DNA of 14,526 nucleotides, from contig DFGZ01000236.1 in the NCBI GenBank assembly GCA_002371295.1, positions 1-14,526 on the forward strand, in the 5' to 3' direction. The position numbers were made by a program, and so were the translations under genes. The stretch comes from Oribacterium sp. UBA3737. Its GTDB lineage: Bacteria > Bacillota_A > Clostridia > Lachnospirales > Lachnospiraceae. Positions 1 through 6,954 of the stretch are shown piece by piece. The notes beneath the pieces were generated by a model. The model worked only from the letters and a program-made list of their open reading frames with translations, had not been told where the DNA came from and made no database searches. The stretch's first letter is position 1; every line of letters starts with the position of its first letter.

Positions 1-14
1 AATGTGGGAGGAAC

Positions 15-66
15 GCGAGAGCGCATAGCGCGAAGCGGTCCGATATCGACTTTTGACACTAACATC
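15..66 (+). repeat. 52-nt dispersed repeat, copy A
   Basis: This stretch matches 46 of 52 positions of the reverse complement of 5795-5846 with no gaps. The differences fall at positions 28, 29, 43, 47, 59 and 61. The core reads GCGAGAGCGCATA, two variable bases, GCGAAGCGGTCCG, then a segment ending in GACTTTTGACA and ACATC. In the frame starting at position 2 the codons read Met-Trp-Glu-Glu-Arg-Glu-Ser-Ala followed by TAG at 26-28, so an unseen + strand gene probably ends inside the repeat. Copy B gives the same Glu-Ser-Ala-stop to queT. Short GC-rich self-complementary pieces (GCGC-ATA-GCGC, CGATATCG) are present. The role is unknown; a dispersed 3'-end or intergenic element of this genome is my inference. 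Confidence 0.75.
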
Positions 67-74
67 TTTTTATT

Positions 75-90
75 ATGACAAAAATGTCAT
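75..90. promoter_or_regulatory. Dyad at the -35 region of the chromate operon
   Basis: This is a perfect 6-bp inverted repeat, ATGACA-AAAA-TGTCAT. It ends at the spot where the -35 of the promoter at 112-117 should lie (about 89-94). It sits upstream of the predicted transcription start, so a DNA operator is more likely than an RNA hairpin. The regulator is unknown. Confidence 0.35.
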
Positions 91-117
91 TTCATGTTTC
101 TCCTTTAAGAGTATAAT
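89..117 (+). promoter_or_regulatory. Sigma-A-type promoter of the chromate transporter pair
   Basis: There is a perfect TATAAT at 112-117. With a 17-nt spacer, the -35 hexamer would be the poor ATTTCA at 89-94, which suggests activator dependence or weak basal activity. The predicted start is near 124, giving a short leader of about 25 nt before the ATG at 149. The nearby TTGACA at 53-58 is too far upstream to pair with this -10. Confidence 0.5.
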
Positions 118-148
118 AAAGTGCAGATTTCACTCCCGGAGGAAAATT

Positions 149-748
149 ATGAAAAAAGAAGTGGATAATATCAAAGAACAGAAAAAAAGAAACATAAGCC
201 GAAAGACCCCCCTCAGAACTCTTTTTACAGACTTTCTGAAATTCGGTCTCTTCACCTTCGGAGGCGGCTGGAGCATTGTTGCCCAGATGGAAAAAATCTA
301 CGTTGAGGACAGAAAGGTCGTAAGCTCCCATGAGCTTCTGGACCTTACAAGTGTAGGAAGAAGCCTTCCCGGGACCATGATAGGAAATATAGCCGTACTT
401 TTCGGATACAGCCAGCAGGGTATACCGGGAGCCCTTATATCACTTTTTGCCATGATACTCCCGCCTTTTCTGGTTCTTCTCATAGTCGCCGGCTGTTATA
501 CAGCCTTCAGAACAAACTTCTGGGTCGCTTCTGCCATGAGCGGTATCAGATGCGCTGTTGTGCCCATTATCCTGACTGCTGCACTTAAGATGTTCGACGG
601 AGCCTTCAGGTTCCCACCCTGCTATATAGTCACCCTGATATGCATACTGCTCTATGTGGTTTTTAATGTGAGCTGTGTCTACCTTGTAATATTCGGTGCT
701 GTATCAGGTCTTATAATCAGCGAAATCTATGCCCGTAAGGAGAATTGA
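149..748 (+). CDS. Chromate transporter family protein, first (N-type) half
   Basis: A 199-residue membrane protein of the CHR family. Full-length ChrA exports chromate by proton antiport with two homologous halves; short single-domain members usually come as adjacent pairs that work together. After a basic cytosolic tail (residues 1-22) the hallmark FGLFTFGGG lies at 32-40. The second conserved segment, SLPGTMIGNIAVLFGY, is at 72-87, with Thr where the family usually has Pro in the PGP motif. About five to six hydrophobic segments follow, up to residue 192. The start at 149 is chosen because GGAGG lies 5-9 nt before it; the frame stays open up to position 53 but without a ribosome site or family-like sequence. 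One base separates its stop from the next gene. The real substrate may be another oxyanion, since family names rest on few tested members. Confidence 0.88.
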   Translation: MKKEVDNIKEQKKRNISRKTPLRTLFTDFLKFGLFTFGGGWSIVAQMEKIYVEDRKVVSSHELLDLTSVGRSLPGTMIGNIAVLFGYSQQGIPGALISLFAMILPPFLVLLIVAGCYTAFRTNFWVASAMSGIRCAVVPIILTAALKMFDGAFRFPPCYIVTLICILLYVVFNVSCVYLVIFGAVSGLIISEIYARKEN

Positions 749-749
749 T

Positions 750-1304
750 ATGTTCGACATCATAACAGTCATACAGCTCTACTGGAGCTTTTTAAAAATC
801 GGCTTCACCAGCTTCGGAGGAATGTCCATGATTCCTCTCATCACAAGTGAAATGATGGGACACGGATGGATGGAAGCCTCGGAAATCTCTGATATAGTTG
901 CCATCGCAGAGATGACACCCGGTCCACTCGGTCTCAACTGCGCCACCTTTGCTGGTCTCAAGGCTGCTGGGATTGTCGGAGCCTGCGCTGCAAATCTCGG
1001 TGTGGTAACTCCATCCTTCACACTCGCAATTCTGGCAGCCATATTCTTTGCAAAATTTAAGGAATCTACAGTCATGCAGAGAATACTTGTGGGTGTACGT
1101 CCCTCCTGTATAGCCATGGTCATCGGAGTCATATTTACCCTGTCCATGTCAAACTACATAACAGAAGCCGGCATCTCACCTGTAGCCATAATCATAAGCA
1201 TAGTGGATATCGCCCTGCTCCGCTTTGCGAAGCTGGGGATACCCACTGTTATCATCATTAGTGCAGTTATGGGAATTGTTGTTTACGGTGTGGCAGGATT
1301 CTGA
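750..1304 (+). CDS. Chromate transporter family protein, second (C-type) half
   Basis: A 184-residue CHR-domain membrane protein, the partner of the gene just upstream. It has GFTSFGG at 18-24 and the canonical AEMTPGPLGLNCATFAG at 53-69, so the PGP motif that its partner lacks is intact here. Four to five hydrophobic segments fill residues 75-184. The start at 750 has AAGGAG 7-8 nt upstream, and the preceding stop TGA ends at 748, so the two are co-transcribed and probably translationally coupled. An in-frame ATG at 729 exists inside the upstream gene but has no better ribosome site. The last 22 bp overlap the 3' end of the convergent c-di-GMP gene. I infer that the two proteins form a heteromeric anion exporter. 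Confidence 0.88.
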   Translation: MFDIITVIQLYWSFLKIGFTSFGGMSMIPLITSEMMGHGWMEASEISDIVAIAEMTPGPLGLNCATFAGLKAAGIVGACAANLGVVTPSFTLAILAAIFFAKFKESTVMQRILVGVRPSCIAMVIGVIFTLSMSNYITEAGISPVAIIISIVDIALLRFAKLGIPTVIIISAVMGIVVYGVAGF

Positions 1305-4300
1305 ACCTCTGCTTTTCTCAGTTCCTCATTGTATTCAAGGAAATAGGAAGTATGTTCGAGAAGGAGCTTGACGTTCTTCTCTTCCTTTGGATCATAATTG
1401 TCCACACCTATGAATCCGAAGAGCTTTCCGTTAATGTAGAACGGTATCTCGATTATATTTTTAATACCATTTCCCGACATGAGGCCGGCCCTCTTCGGAT
1501 TTAGATATTTACAGTCATTTACATTATTTATGACCGTACTGGTGCCCGGAAGAAAATCTTCTTTTCCGGATACATAGACTTCAAAATCTATGTTCTGCCA
1601 TTTGTCCAAAACGGATTCCACACCCTTTGCACACCATTCAAAGGTATTGCTCAGCTTGTCTCCCTGAAGCTCCATGATGTAAATTCTGTCGGCCTTTATA
1701 CTCTGTGACAGATTCTTAAACAGGGTGTTAATGCTTCTGTCAGGCATATTTCCCTGTCTGATCATCTTATCCTTTAAACCTATTTCATTAACTATGTGTT
1801 CAGCCATAGGCTCTTCCGACAGCTTTGCTTCATCGAACATCTTTATGAACACAGTGGAAAATGTTCCCGCACCTGTTGAAGGTGCTGCAATGAAATTTAC
1901 CCAGTGCTTCATGGAATAGCTGTAGGTCCGTGAATATATATATTCACCAAATGCTGCCCGGTATCCTATATCAAGCCACTTCTGGTTCTTCATATTCTGA
2001 AATACTTCCGTATATTTCCTGCCTGTAAGCTCCTGGGAACGTTTTCCCGTTACTTCACAGTATCTCTTGTTGGCATAAAGAATCTCGATATCCACAGGAT
2101 TCTTGTCTTCTCCATCCATGATAAGCTTTGCAATGAGATAAGGCAGAGGCATCCTGTCAAGGTAACCGTTTATGATATCTGTTCTTTCATCAAGTCCCTG
2201 AGCTCCACCTGTAAGCTTCTGATTGAGTCTTCTGCTTGCCAGTTCCACTATTTCCTGAACAGTTTCCTTCTCGGTTCCTTTTGCAAATGCATATTCCCCA
2301 TGGATCATAACCTTCCGGCCATCAATCTCTCTTATGGACTTAAGACTTTCCGACCATGCATTGACAGTTGACATGATCTCTTCTACATCCATATGACGCT
2401 TTGCGATTCCAAAATGGCATCCGAATAAACGGAAGATGGAAGCCACGGATCCAAAGCATTCAACCAGCCTGTCGGCAACAGCCTTAACAAGCTTCTCGGC
2501 TATTTCACGTCCGTAATCCTCTCTTATGTCCTCAAATTCAGGCACCTCAAGAACGATGTAGGCAAAGTCTTCACCATTGGTCCTTAAATTATCATCAAGC
2601 TGGGTCAGAGTAAGTATCTGACCGTAAGCATTCATAAAACCGGTAACAGGATCTATAAGACTTTCCTTCTTCAGATCGTCCTTTGATTCCACATCCTGCT
2701 CAATATCTATCATATAGCCCATGAGCCCTATGATCTCACCGTTGTTGTATACAGGGAACTTGGTGGCGGCAATATAATGTGTAACACCATTTACCACATT
2801 CTGACCCACATTCTTTCTGATGATCTCACCTTCTTCAAGTACCCTCTCCTCATCCGACTTGAAAGGTACATCATCGATATGCCAGCCCACATCTTCATCG
2901 GTTTTGCCCAGAACCACATCCTGGGACTTAAAACCATAGTATTTCAGGAAAGCATCCGTAACACCAAGGAACCTTCTGTTCTTATCCTTCCAGAAAAATT
3001 TGATATCCGAGTGATGTCTGATAGCCTCCATAAGGTCATCGTTTATATTGTAGCCCTCATCTCCCGGCTTTAAATACTTTACCTTATCCTTGAAAACCCT
3101 GGTTATGGTATCAATATCGAAAGGTTTTTCACATATCATTGCCTTTCTGTTATCAACATCTGAAACAAGTACTATCTGGAATTCCGTCCATCTGTAGCTT
3201 CCGTCCGGATGCTTCACCCTGAATACATCAAAAAAGGCAGCTTCACTCTGTTCTACTATCTTTTTCCTGTAATTCTCCGTCTTTGTAAATTCACTCCATC
3301 TGTTAATATCATCAGGATGAATGAACCCGATTGAATAATTCTGATAAAATTCATGTAGTCCGTTGACAACAGCACCCAACTTTTCATAGGGCAGATTACT
3401 GTACACAACAGTTCTTGTATCTTTGACGAAATCCAGAACATAGATGCAGTCATAGATGGAGACAACATTGCGCATGATACTGTCATTCTTCTCCTGTCGT
3501 TCCTGTTCCTCGAACTCTTTACCGTCTATGCCCGCAAGTATCATACAGCCCTGTCGGCTGTCAGCCACATTTGTAAAGCTTATGTAAAAATACCTGCCGT
3601 TGGCGATATAAGTCATCACCTCTTCCTGATGACTCTTTCTCGCTCTCGTGGCAAGCTCCGTAAATTTCTGATGTGCAAAGGCCCCCTTCGAGTTCATGAC
3701 TGTCTCCAGATCCACTTCATTGCCTTCATTCATCATAACTGCCATCTGATAGCACTTTTCATTATAGAACATTACCTTGAATCCGGTTCCGTCGAAAAAG
3801 ATCAGTGCCAGTGCCTGCTGCATGACAACATCAATAAGACCTGTTTTTTCATAAACAGATTTTTCTTCCCTTGTCTCAAACCTAAAGCCCCGGTCGGACA
3901 TGTTCTTATATATTTCATTCACAGGAAGGGGCTTGGAATAGTAGTATCCCTGAATCTTCTCGCAACCTATGCTCTTAAGGAACGCAATCTGCTCCTCTGT
4001 TTCAACACCCTCGGCCAGAGTGTGTATACCAAGCTCCTTTGCCATCTTCACAGCCATCTTCATGATGATCCTGGATTTCTCACTGAAATCCCTAAGGAAC
4101 AGCATATCTATCTTTATCTCATCAAACTGATAGTCCTTGAGAAGATTGAGGGATGAGAATCCGGAACCGAAATCATCCATCCAGACCTCAATACCGGCTT
4201 CATTAAATCTCGTAATTTCCTGCTTTATAAAATCTTCATTGTTCATAAGAGCGGTCTCTGTGATTTCCACACAGATACAGCTCCTGCGAAGATCATACTC

Positions 4301-5542
4301 TTCCAATGATTCTATGATGACATCCACAGGACTGCAGTTGTCAAAATCCGAACGGGAGATATTGACAGAAACAGGTACCAGGGGATTACCTATACTTTTA
4401 TTTCTTGCCTGAAACTCGGCAACACGTTTCACAATAAATGTATCAAGACGGTATGAAAGACCGTTATCTTCAAGAATAGGAACAAAGTCTCCCGGGGATA
4501 TAAATCCGTATACCGGATCTATCCATCTTGCCAATGCCTCGTATCCGCACACTCTCTCTGACAATGTACGTACCACAGGCTGAAGGTATAAATGTATCCA
4601 CCCTTCGTCAAGAGCCTGATCAAAATGAGTGATAATATATTCAGCCATGGTATAACGCTGGGCCATCTTCTCATCAAAGCTACCGAAACGTGACCCATAC
4701 TGTGCCTTTTGGGCCTGGCAGGCCATTCTTGCATAATCACAGGCCAGATTGACGGACATACCTTCTTCCACATAACAGATTCCTATCTTTACAGGCAGAG
4801 TTTTCCCGCCGTTTGCTCCGTACAGATCCTGAATGAAGTCATTCAGCTTATCTTCAAGATTAATCTGGTGACTGAATGCAAAAAACTTGTCTTCAGCGAA
4901 TCTTGAGCAGTTTTCGTTAGGAAAATATTTTCTAAGTATGTCGGCAAATATACACAGTAATTTGTCTCCTTCCCTGGTTCCATACTTTGCATTAAAGCCC
5001 TTCATACCGCTGAGATTAAAATTGATCAGCACAGGTCCTGTTCCGTGTTCAAGCCCCGCCTTAATAAATTTTTCCGCACGGTTCAAAAAACTGTTTCTGG
5101 TGGGAAGCCCTGTAAGAGGATCCGGAACCTGTTCAAGATCCGACAGAAAGGTATAGCAAACAGGACCCTCTTCCGTGTCTTCACTGTACCTTCCGTAATC
5201 CTCTATATGCTTGATATTCCCATTTTTAGTCATGATGCGGAAGGTCATTCTTTGAAAGCAGTCATCATTTCTTTCAAACTGCTTTCTTATACCTTCCTGG
5301 ACCATCTCCACGTCTTCCTCATATATCATTCCGAGGTATGTACCGCCGGTGAGTTCCATGAATTCCTCTATGGTTTCACACTCGTACATTTTGATGAGAG
5401 CCGCGTTGGCATAGATTATGTCTCCATTACCATAGCCGCAATAGATCAAAAATCCACCGGGCATGATATTAAGACCCTTTATCAAGCGCTCAATATTTAT
5501 TTTTAAATTGTCGATGCTAAATTCTGCCCTCATTCTTACCAT
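1283..5542 (-). CDS. Multi-PAS c-di-GMP phosphodiesterase (PAS-GGDEF-EAL-PAS3-GGDEF-PAS-GAF)
   Basis: A 1419-residue soluble signalling protein with no membrane segment. Approximate order: PAS 22-135, degenerate GGDEF 138-290, EAL 305-550, PAS 565-675, PAS 690-805 (with a DGSYRW-type segment near 780-785), PAS 840-950, second degenerate GGDEF 962-1110, PAS 1128-1240, GAF 1265-1408. The EAL domain keeps the residues known to bind metal and substrate: Glu335 (EALAR), Asn394, Glu426 (EITE), Asp456-Asp457 (DDFGSG), Lys477, Glu514 (AEGVE) and Gln531 (QGYYYSKP). It should therefore hydrolyse c-di-GMP to pGpG. GGDEF is AEDKF at 216-220 in the first cyclase domain and FGCHF at 1040-1044 in the second, so neither should make c-di-GMP; either could bind GTP as an allosteric input. 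The start is uncertain: ATG at 5542 has AGGA only 3 nt upstream, while an in-frame ATG at 5533 has it 12 nt away. The 175-nt leader up to the terminator shows no clear promoter or c-di-GMP riboswitch. Confidence 0.93.
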   Translation of the reverse strand: MVRMRAEFSIDNLKINIERLIKGLNIMPGGFLIYCGYGNGDIIYANAALIKMYECETIEEFMELTGGTYLGMIYEEDVEMVQEGIRKQFERNDDCFQRMTFRIMTKNGNIKHIEDYGRYSEDTEEGPVCYTFLSDLEQVPDPLTGLPTRNSFLNRAEKFIKAGLEHGTGPVLINFNLSGMKGFNAKYGTREGDKLLCIFADILRKYFPNENCSRFAEDKFFAFSHQINLEDKLNDFIQDLYGANGGKTLPVKIGICYVEEGMSVNLACDYARMACQAQKAQYGSRFGSFDEKMAQRYTMAEYIITHFDQALDEGWIHLYLQPVVRTLSERVCGYEALARWIDPVYGFISPGDFVPILEDNGLSYRLDTFIVKRVAEFQARNKSIGNPLVPVSVNISRSDFDNCSPVDVIIESLEEYDLRRSCICVEITETALMNNEDFIKQEITRFNEAGIEVWMDDFGSGFSSLNLLKDYQFDEIKIDMLFLRDFSEKSRIIMKMAVKMAKELGIHTLAEGVETEEQIAFLKSIGCEKIQGYYYSKPLPVNEIYKNMSDRGFRFETREEKSVYEKTGLIDVVMQQALALIFFDGTGFKVMFYNEKCYQMAVMMNEGNEVDLETVMNSKGAFAHQKFTELATRARKSHQEEVMTYIANGRYFYISFTNVADSRQGCMILAGIDGKEFEEQERQEKNDSIMRNVVSIYDCIYVLDFVKDTRTVVYSNLPYEKLGAVVNGLHEFYQNYSIGFIHPDDINRWSEFTKTENYRKKIVEQSEAAFFDVFRVKHPDGSYRWTEFQIVLVSDVDNRKAMICEKPFDIDTITRVFKDKVKYLKPGDEGYNINDDLMEAIRHHSDIKFFWKDKNRRFLGVTDAFLKYYGFKSQDVVLGKTDEDVGWHIDDVPFKSDEERVLEEGEIIRKNVGQNVVNGVTHYIAATKFPVYNNGEIIGLMGYMIDIEQDVESKDDLKKESLIDPVTGFMNAYGQILTLTQLDDNLRTNGEDFAYIVLEVPEFEDIREDYGREIAEKLVKAVADRLVECFGSVASIFRLFGCHFGIAKRHMDVEEIMSTVNAWSESLKSIREIDGRKVMIHGEYAFAKGTEKETVQEIVELASRRLNQKLTGGAQGLDERTDIINGYLDRMPLPYLIAKLIMDGEDKNPVDIEILYANKRYCEVTGKRSQELTGRKYTEVFQNMKNQKWLDIGYRAAFGEYIYSRTYSYSMKHWVNFIAAPSTGAGTFSTVFIKMFDEAKLSEEPMAEHIVNEIGLKDKMIRQGNMPDRSINTLFKNLSQSIKADRIYIMELQGDKLSNTFEWCAKGVESVLDKWQNIDFEVYVSGKEDFLPGTSTVINNVNDCKYLNPKRAGLMSGNGIKNIIEIPFYINGKLFGFIGVDNYDPKEEKNVKLLLEHTSYFLEYNEELRKAEVQNPATP

Positions 5543-5717
5543 CTTTCCTGAAATATAACGCGAGTGTAAGATTCGACATCAAATCTCATTAATCACCTTA
5601 AAGTATTTCGGGTAAAATCCCCTTTAGTCAGAAACCCACCAGCCGATTCCTATATCTTGATAATCGACAACAAAAAAGATTTATAAAAGACATTATCTAT
5701 TATTCTCATTTTTTAGT

Positions 5718-5778
5718 AAAAAAAAATCCCTTTAACAGACAGAGGGCAGGCAATACTCTCAATCTATTAAAGGGATTT
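5718..5778 (-). terminator. Rho-independent terminator downstream of queT
   Basis: On the minus strand a perfect 12-bp stem (AAATCCCTTTAA at 5778-5767 with TTAAAGGGATTT at 5735-5724) is followed by a run of nine T, three of which pair within the stem. The loop is unusually long (31 nt) and can form an inner AGAG/CTCT helix. It ends the queT transcript and separates it from the c-di-GMP gene. Confidence 0.85.
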
Positions 5779-5794
5779 ATCTTAATTATTTTAT

Positions 5795-5846
5795 GATGTG
5801 AATGTCAAAAGTCCATACCGGACCGCTTCGCTTTATGCGCTCTCGC
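5795..5846 (-). repeat. 52-nt dispersed repeat, copy B
   Basis: Reverse-complement partner of 15-66, 46 of 52 identical without gaps. It starts inside the last codons of queT and supplies Glu-Ser-Ala and the TAA stop (5833-5835). It then continues about 38 nt into the 3' untranslated region, ending 16 nt before the terminator stem. Two of the differences from copy A fall in and beside the stop codon (TAA here, TAG in A), so termination is kept while the bases change. A GTCC-GGTAT-GGAC mini-hairpin is possible in this copy. Confidence 0.75.
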
Positions 5847-6336
5847 CCATCTCAGGTCTGAACATAACGTCCTTATGCTTATTGAGACCGTAATACAGGA
5901 CGCAGCCCAGTATTCCGCAGCCTAAGACTTCACCTCCGCCTACAGTAAGGGCCATGAACCATAATGGAAGGCTCACTGCATAGGCGTAACGAAGCACAAA
6001 AGGTACCACGATCATATTGGCGATGATCGGAGGAAGACAGCCTATAAAAGGAGACTTCTTTCTGAGCATCCATGTACCAAAAGCACCGGCAAGTGTTGCA
6101 AGACTGCCGCATATGATATCCGGAAGAACAGCTCCTCCCATGGCATTACCGATTATACATCCCACAAACAGTCCCGGAATGGCTGCCGGTGTGAACATCG
6201 GAAGTATGGTAAGAGCCTCTGCTATACGAAGCTGCACCTCTCCGAAAGAGATGGCTGCAAAAACATAAGTCAACGTCACGTACAGAGCCGCAATTAATCC
6301 GGCCTGTGTTACAAAAAGAACACCTTTATTTTTCAT
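5833..6336 (-). CDS. queT: QueT-family queuosine precursor transporter
   Basis: A 167-residue integral membrane protein of the QueT family, the substrate-binding S component of an energy-coupling-factor transporter that imports a queuosine precursor such as preQ1. The family signature FGEVQLRIAEALTILP is at 31-46, preceded by a hydrophobic segment (7-30) and followed by about four more (51-70, 74-91, 98-120, 126-150). The start has AAAGGAG 6 nt upstream. No ECF ATPase or T component is in view, as expected for a group II system with a shared module elsewhere. A preQ1-I-like aptamer overlaps its ribosome site, which independently supports the substrate. The last residues, after about 155, lie beyond the last membrane helix and the final Glu-Ser-Ala comes from repeat B. 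Confidence 0.92.
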   Translation of the reverse strand: MKNKGVLFVTQAGLIAALYVTLTYVFAAISFGEVQLRIAEALTILPMFTPAAIPGLFVGCIIGNAMGGAVLPDIICGSLATLAGAFGTWMLRKKSPFIGCLPPIIANMIVVPFVLRYAYAVSLPLWFMALTVGGGEVLGCGILGCVLYYGLNKHKDVMFRPEMGESA

Positions 6337-6342
6337 TTTTTT

Positions 6343-6385
6343 CTCCTTTAGTTTTGTTTTTCATGAGGAAGGTCTCGAACTCATG
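6343..6385 (-). promoter_or_regulatory. preQ1-I-like riboswitch controlling queT translation
   Basis: On the minus strand CATGAG (6385-6380) pairs perfectly with CTCATG (6367-6362) around a 12-nt loop, TTCGAGACCTTC. An A-rich tail, AAAAACAAAACTAA, then runs straight into AGGAG. This is the preQ1-I layout as known from the Bacillus queC leader: a 5-6 bp P1, a 12-nt loop beginning UUCNAG and ending in C, and an A-rich tail ending ACUAA that folds back on the loop. The shine-Dalgarno of queT abuts ACTAA, so ligand binding should hide it and repress translation. One loop base differs from the Bacillus example (G instead of U), and the tail is about 3 nt longer. I assigned this by pattern, without a covariance search. 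Confidence 0.75.
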
Positions 6386-6393
6386 TATTTCCT

Positions 6394-6408
6394 TTGCTCA
6401 TTGAGCAA
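6394..6408. repeat. Short palindrome in the queT leader
   Basis: TTGCTCA-T-TGAGCAA is a 15-nt palindrome about 9 nt upstream of the riboswitch P1. In RNA it would form a 5-bp stem with a 5-nt loop, close to the predicted transcription start. It could be an operator or a 5'-end stabilising hairpin. Confidence 0.3.
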
Positions 6409-6411
6409 CGT

Positions 6412-6438
6412 TCTATAAAATACCACTTGATTTATCAA
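6412..6438 (-). promoter_or_regulatory. Possible queT promoter
   Basis: On the minus strand TTGATA (6438-6433) and TATAGA (6417-6412) resemble -35 and -10 boxes, but the spacer is only 15 nt. The predicted start near 6405 would put the whole aptamer in the leader, which is consistent. The short spacing keeps confidence low. Confidence 0.3.
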
Positions 6439-6464
6439 AATACAAGCCTAATGTTTCAATATCA

Positions 6465-6493
6465 ATCGAGTATAGGAGAGCCCCCTCCTCGAT
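6465..6493 (-). repeat. Unassigned hairpin between small ORF and queT
   Basis: On the minus strand ATCGAG (6493-6488) pairs with CTCGAT (6470-6465), and inside them GGAG can pair with CTCC around a G-rich loop. There is no T run after it, so it is not a standard terminator, and it lies upstream of the suggested queT promoter. Function unknown. Confidence 0.35.
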
Positions 6494-6516
6494 GAACCGG
6501 GAAGGCCGTATCGCGT

Positions 6517-6550
6517 ATAAAAAATCCCTCCGGAATCAGTGTCCGGAGGG
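6517..6550 (-). terminator. Rho-independent terminator of the 63-residue gene
   Basis: On the minus strand CCCTCCGGA (6550-6542) pairs perfectly with TCCGGAGGG (6534-6526) over a 7-nt loop, followed by ATTTTTTATA. It lies 20 nt after the stop of the small gene at 6571-6762, which supports that gene being transcribed. Confidence 0.88.
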
Positions 6551-6570
6551 TAATGTCCATATATTACTTT

Positions 6571-6762
6571 TTACTGTGCAATGATTCCTTCTATAAGGTA
6601 ATTGCTGACTCCAACTCTAACACGATTTCCGATTTCATGCCCGTAGAATGGATTGTTGAATCCCTTAACAAGGAATCTTCTCTTATCGCCTGTTTCGCAA
6701 TCTGTTACACATACGAGATTGTTATTCCTGACCATTTCCTCATTTACTGACTTAGTGTTCAT
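6571..6762 (-). CDS. Small conserved-looking hypothetical protein (63 aa)
   Basis: I do not recognise this protein. It is 63 residues, with no membrane segment or signal peptide, two cysteines (18 and 22, CVTDC), a short Gly-Asn-Arg stretch near 45-50 and a hydrophobic C-terminal strand-like end. It may be a small beta-rich domain. Support for coding: it is the longest minus-strand frame in the gap, it has AGAAAGG about 11 nt before the ATG, and a strong terminator lies 20 nt after its stop. A TATACT box on the minus strand at 6838-6833 could be its -10, but no matching -35 is seen. An in-frame ATG at residue 10 is an alternative start. Confidence 0.6.
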   Translation of the reverse strand: MNTKSVNEEMVRNNNLVCVTDCETGDKRRFLVKGFNNPFYGHEIGNRVRVGVSNYLIEGIIAQ

Positions 6763-6954
6763 CGTTTTTAAAGCCTTTCTTAAATCAATTTATCAATACA
6801 AAAAGTAAGGTTTCAGATTAACCGTTTGACATAGTATAAGACATTTTTCAAAAAATGGAAGTGATTTGATGGAAGTTTATTATTTTTTAATTCATGTTTG
6901 TGCTATATATACAGATTTTTAATCTACATGCCATGGATTTAATCAAAGTTTTTC

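Noticed and set aside
53..81. TTGACA at 53-58 as the -35 of the chromate promoter
   Set aside because: No -10 lies 16-18 nt downstream (TGACAA there). It is part of the repeat, and copy B also lacks a -10 after it.
53..148. N-terminal extension of the first chromate transporter to an ATG at 53
   Set aside because: It has no ribosome site, crosses the repeat and the promoter, and is unlike the family; the ATG at 149 has GGAGG at the right distance.
3629..5506. Long + strand open frames (3629-4156, 4137-4412, 5045-5506)
   Set aside because: All lie antisense inside the c-di-GMP gene, lack ribosome sites and have no family-like sequence; they are shadows of its codon use.
5543..5717. c-di-GMP riboswitch upstream of the EAL gene
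   Set aside because: I looked for the GEMM-type conserved core and tetraloop-receptor arrangement on the minus strand and saw none; only a weak GGGT/ACCC pairing is present.
6826..6831. TTGACA on the + strand in the gap 6763-6954
   Set aside because: No -10 at the right distance and no + strand gene follows.
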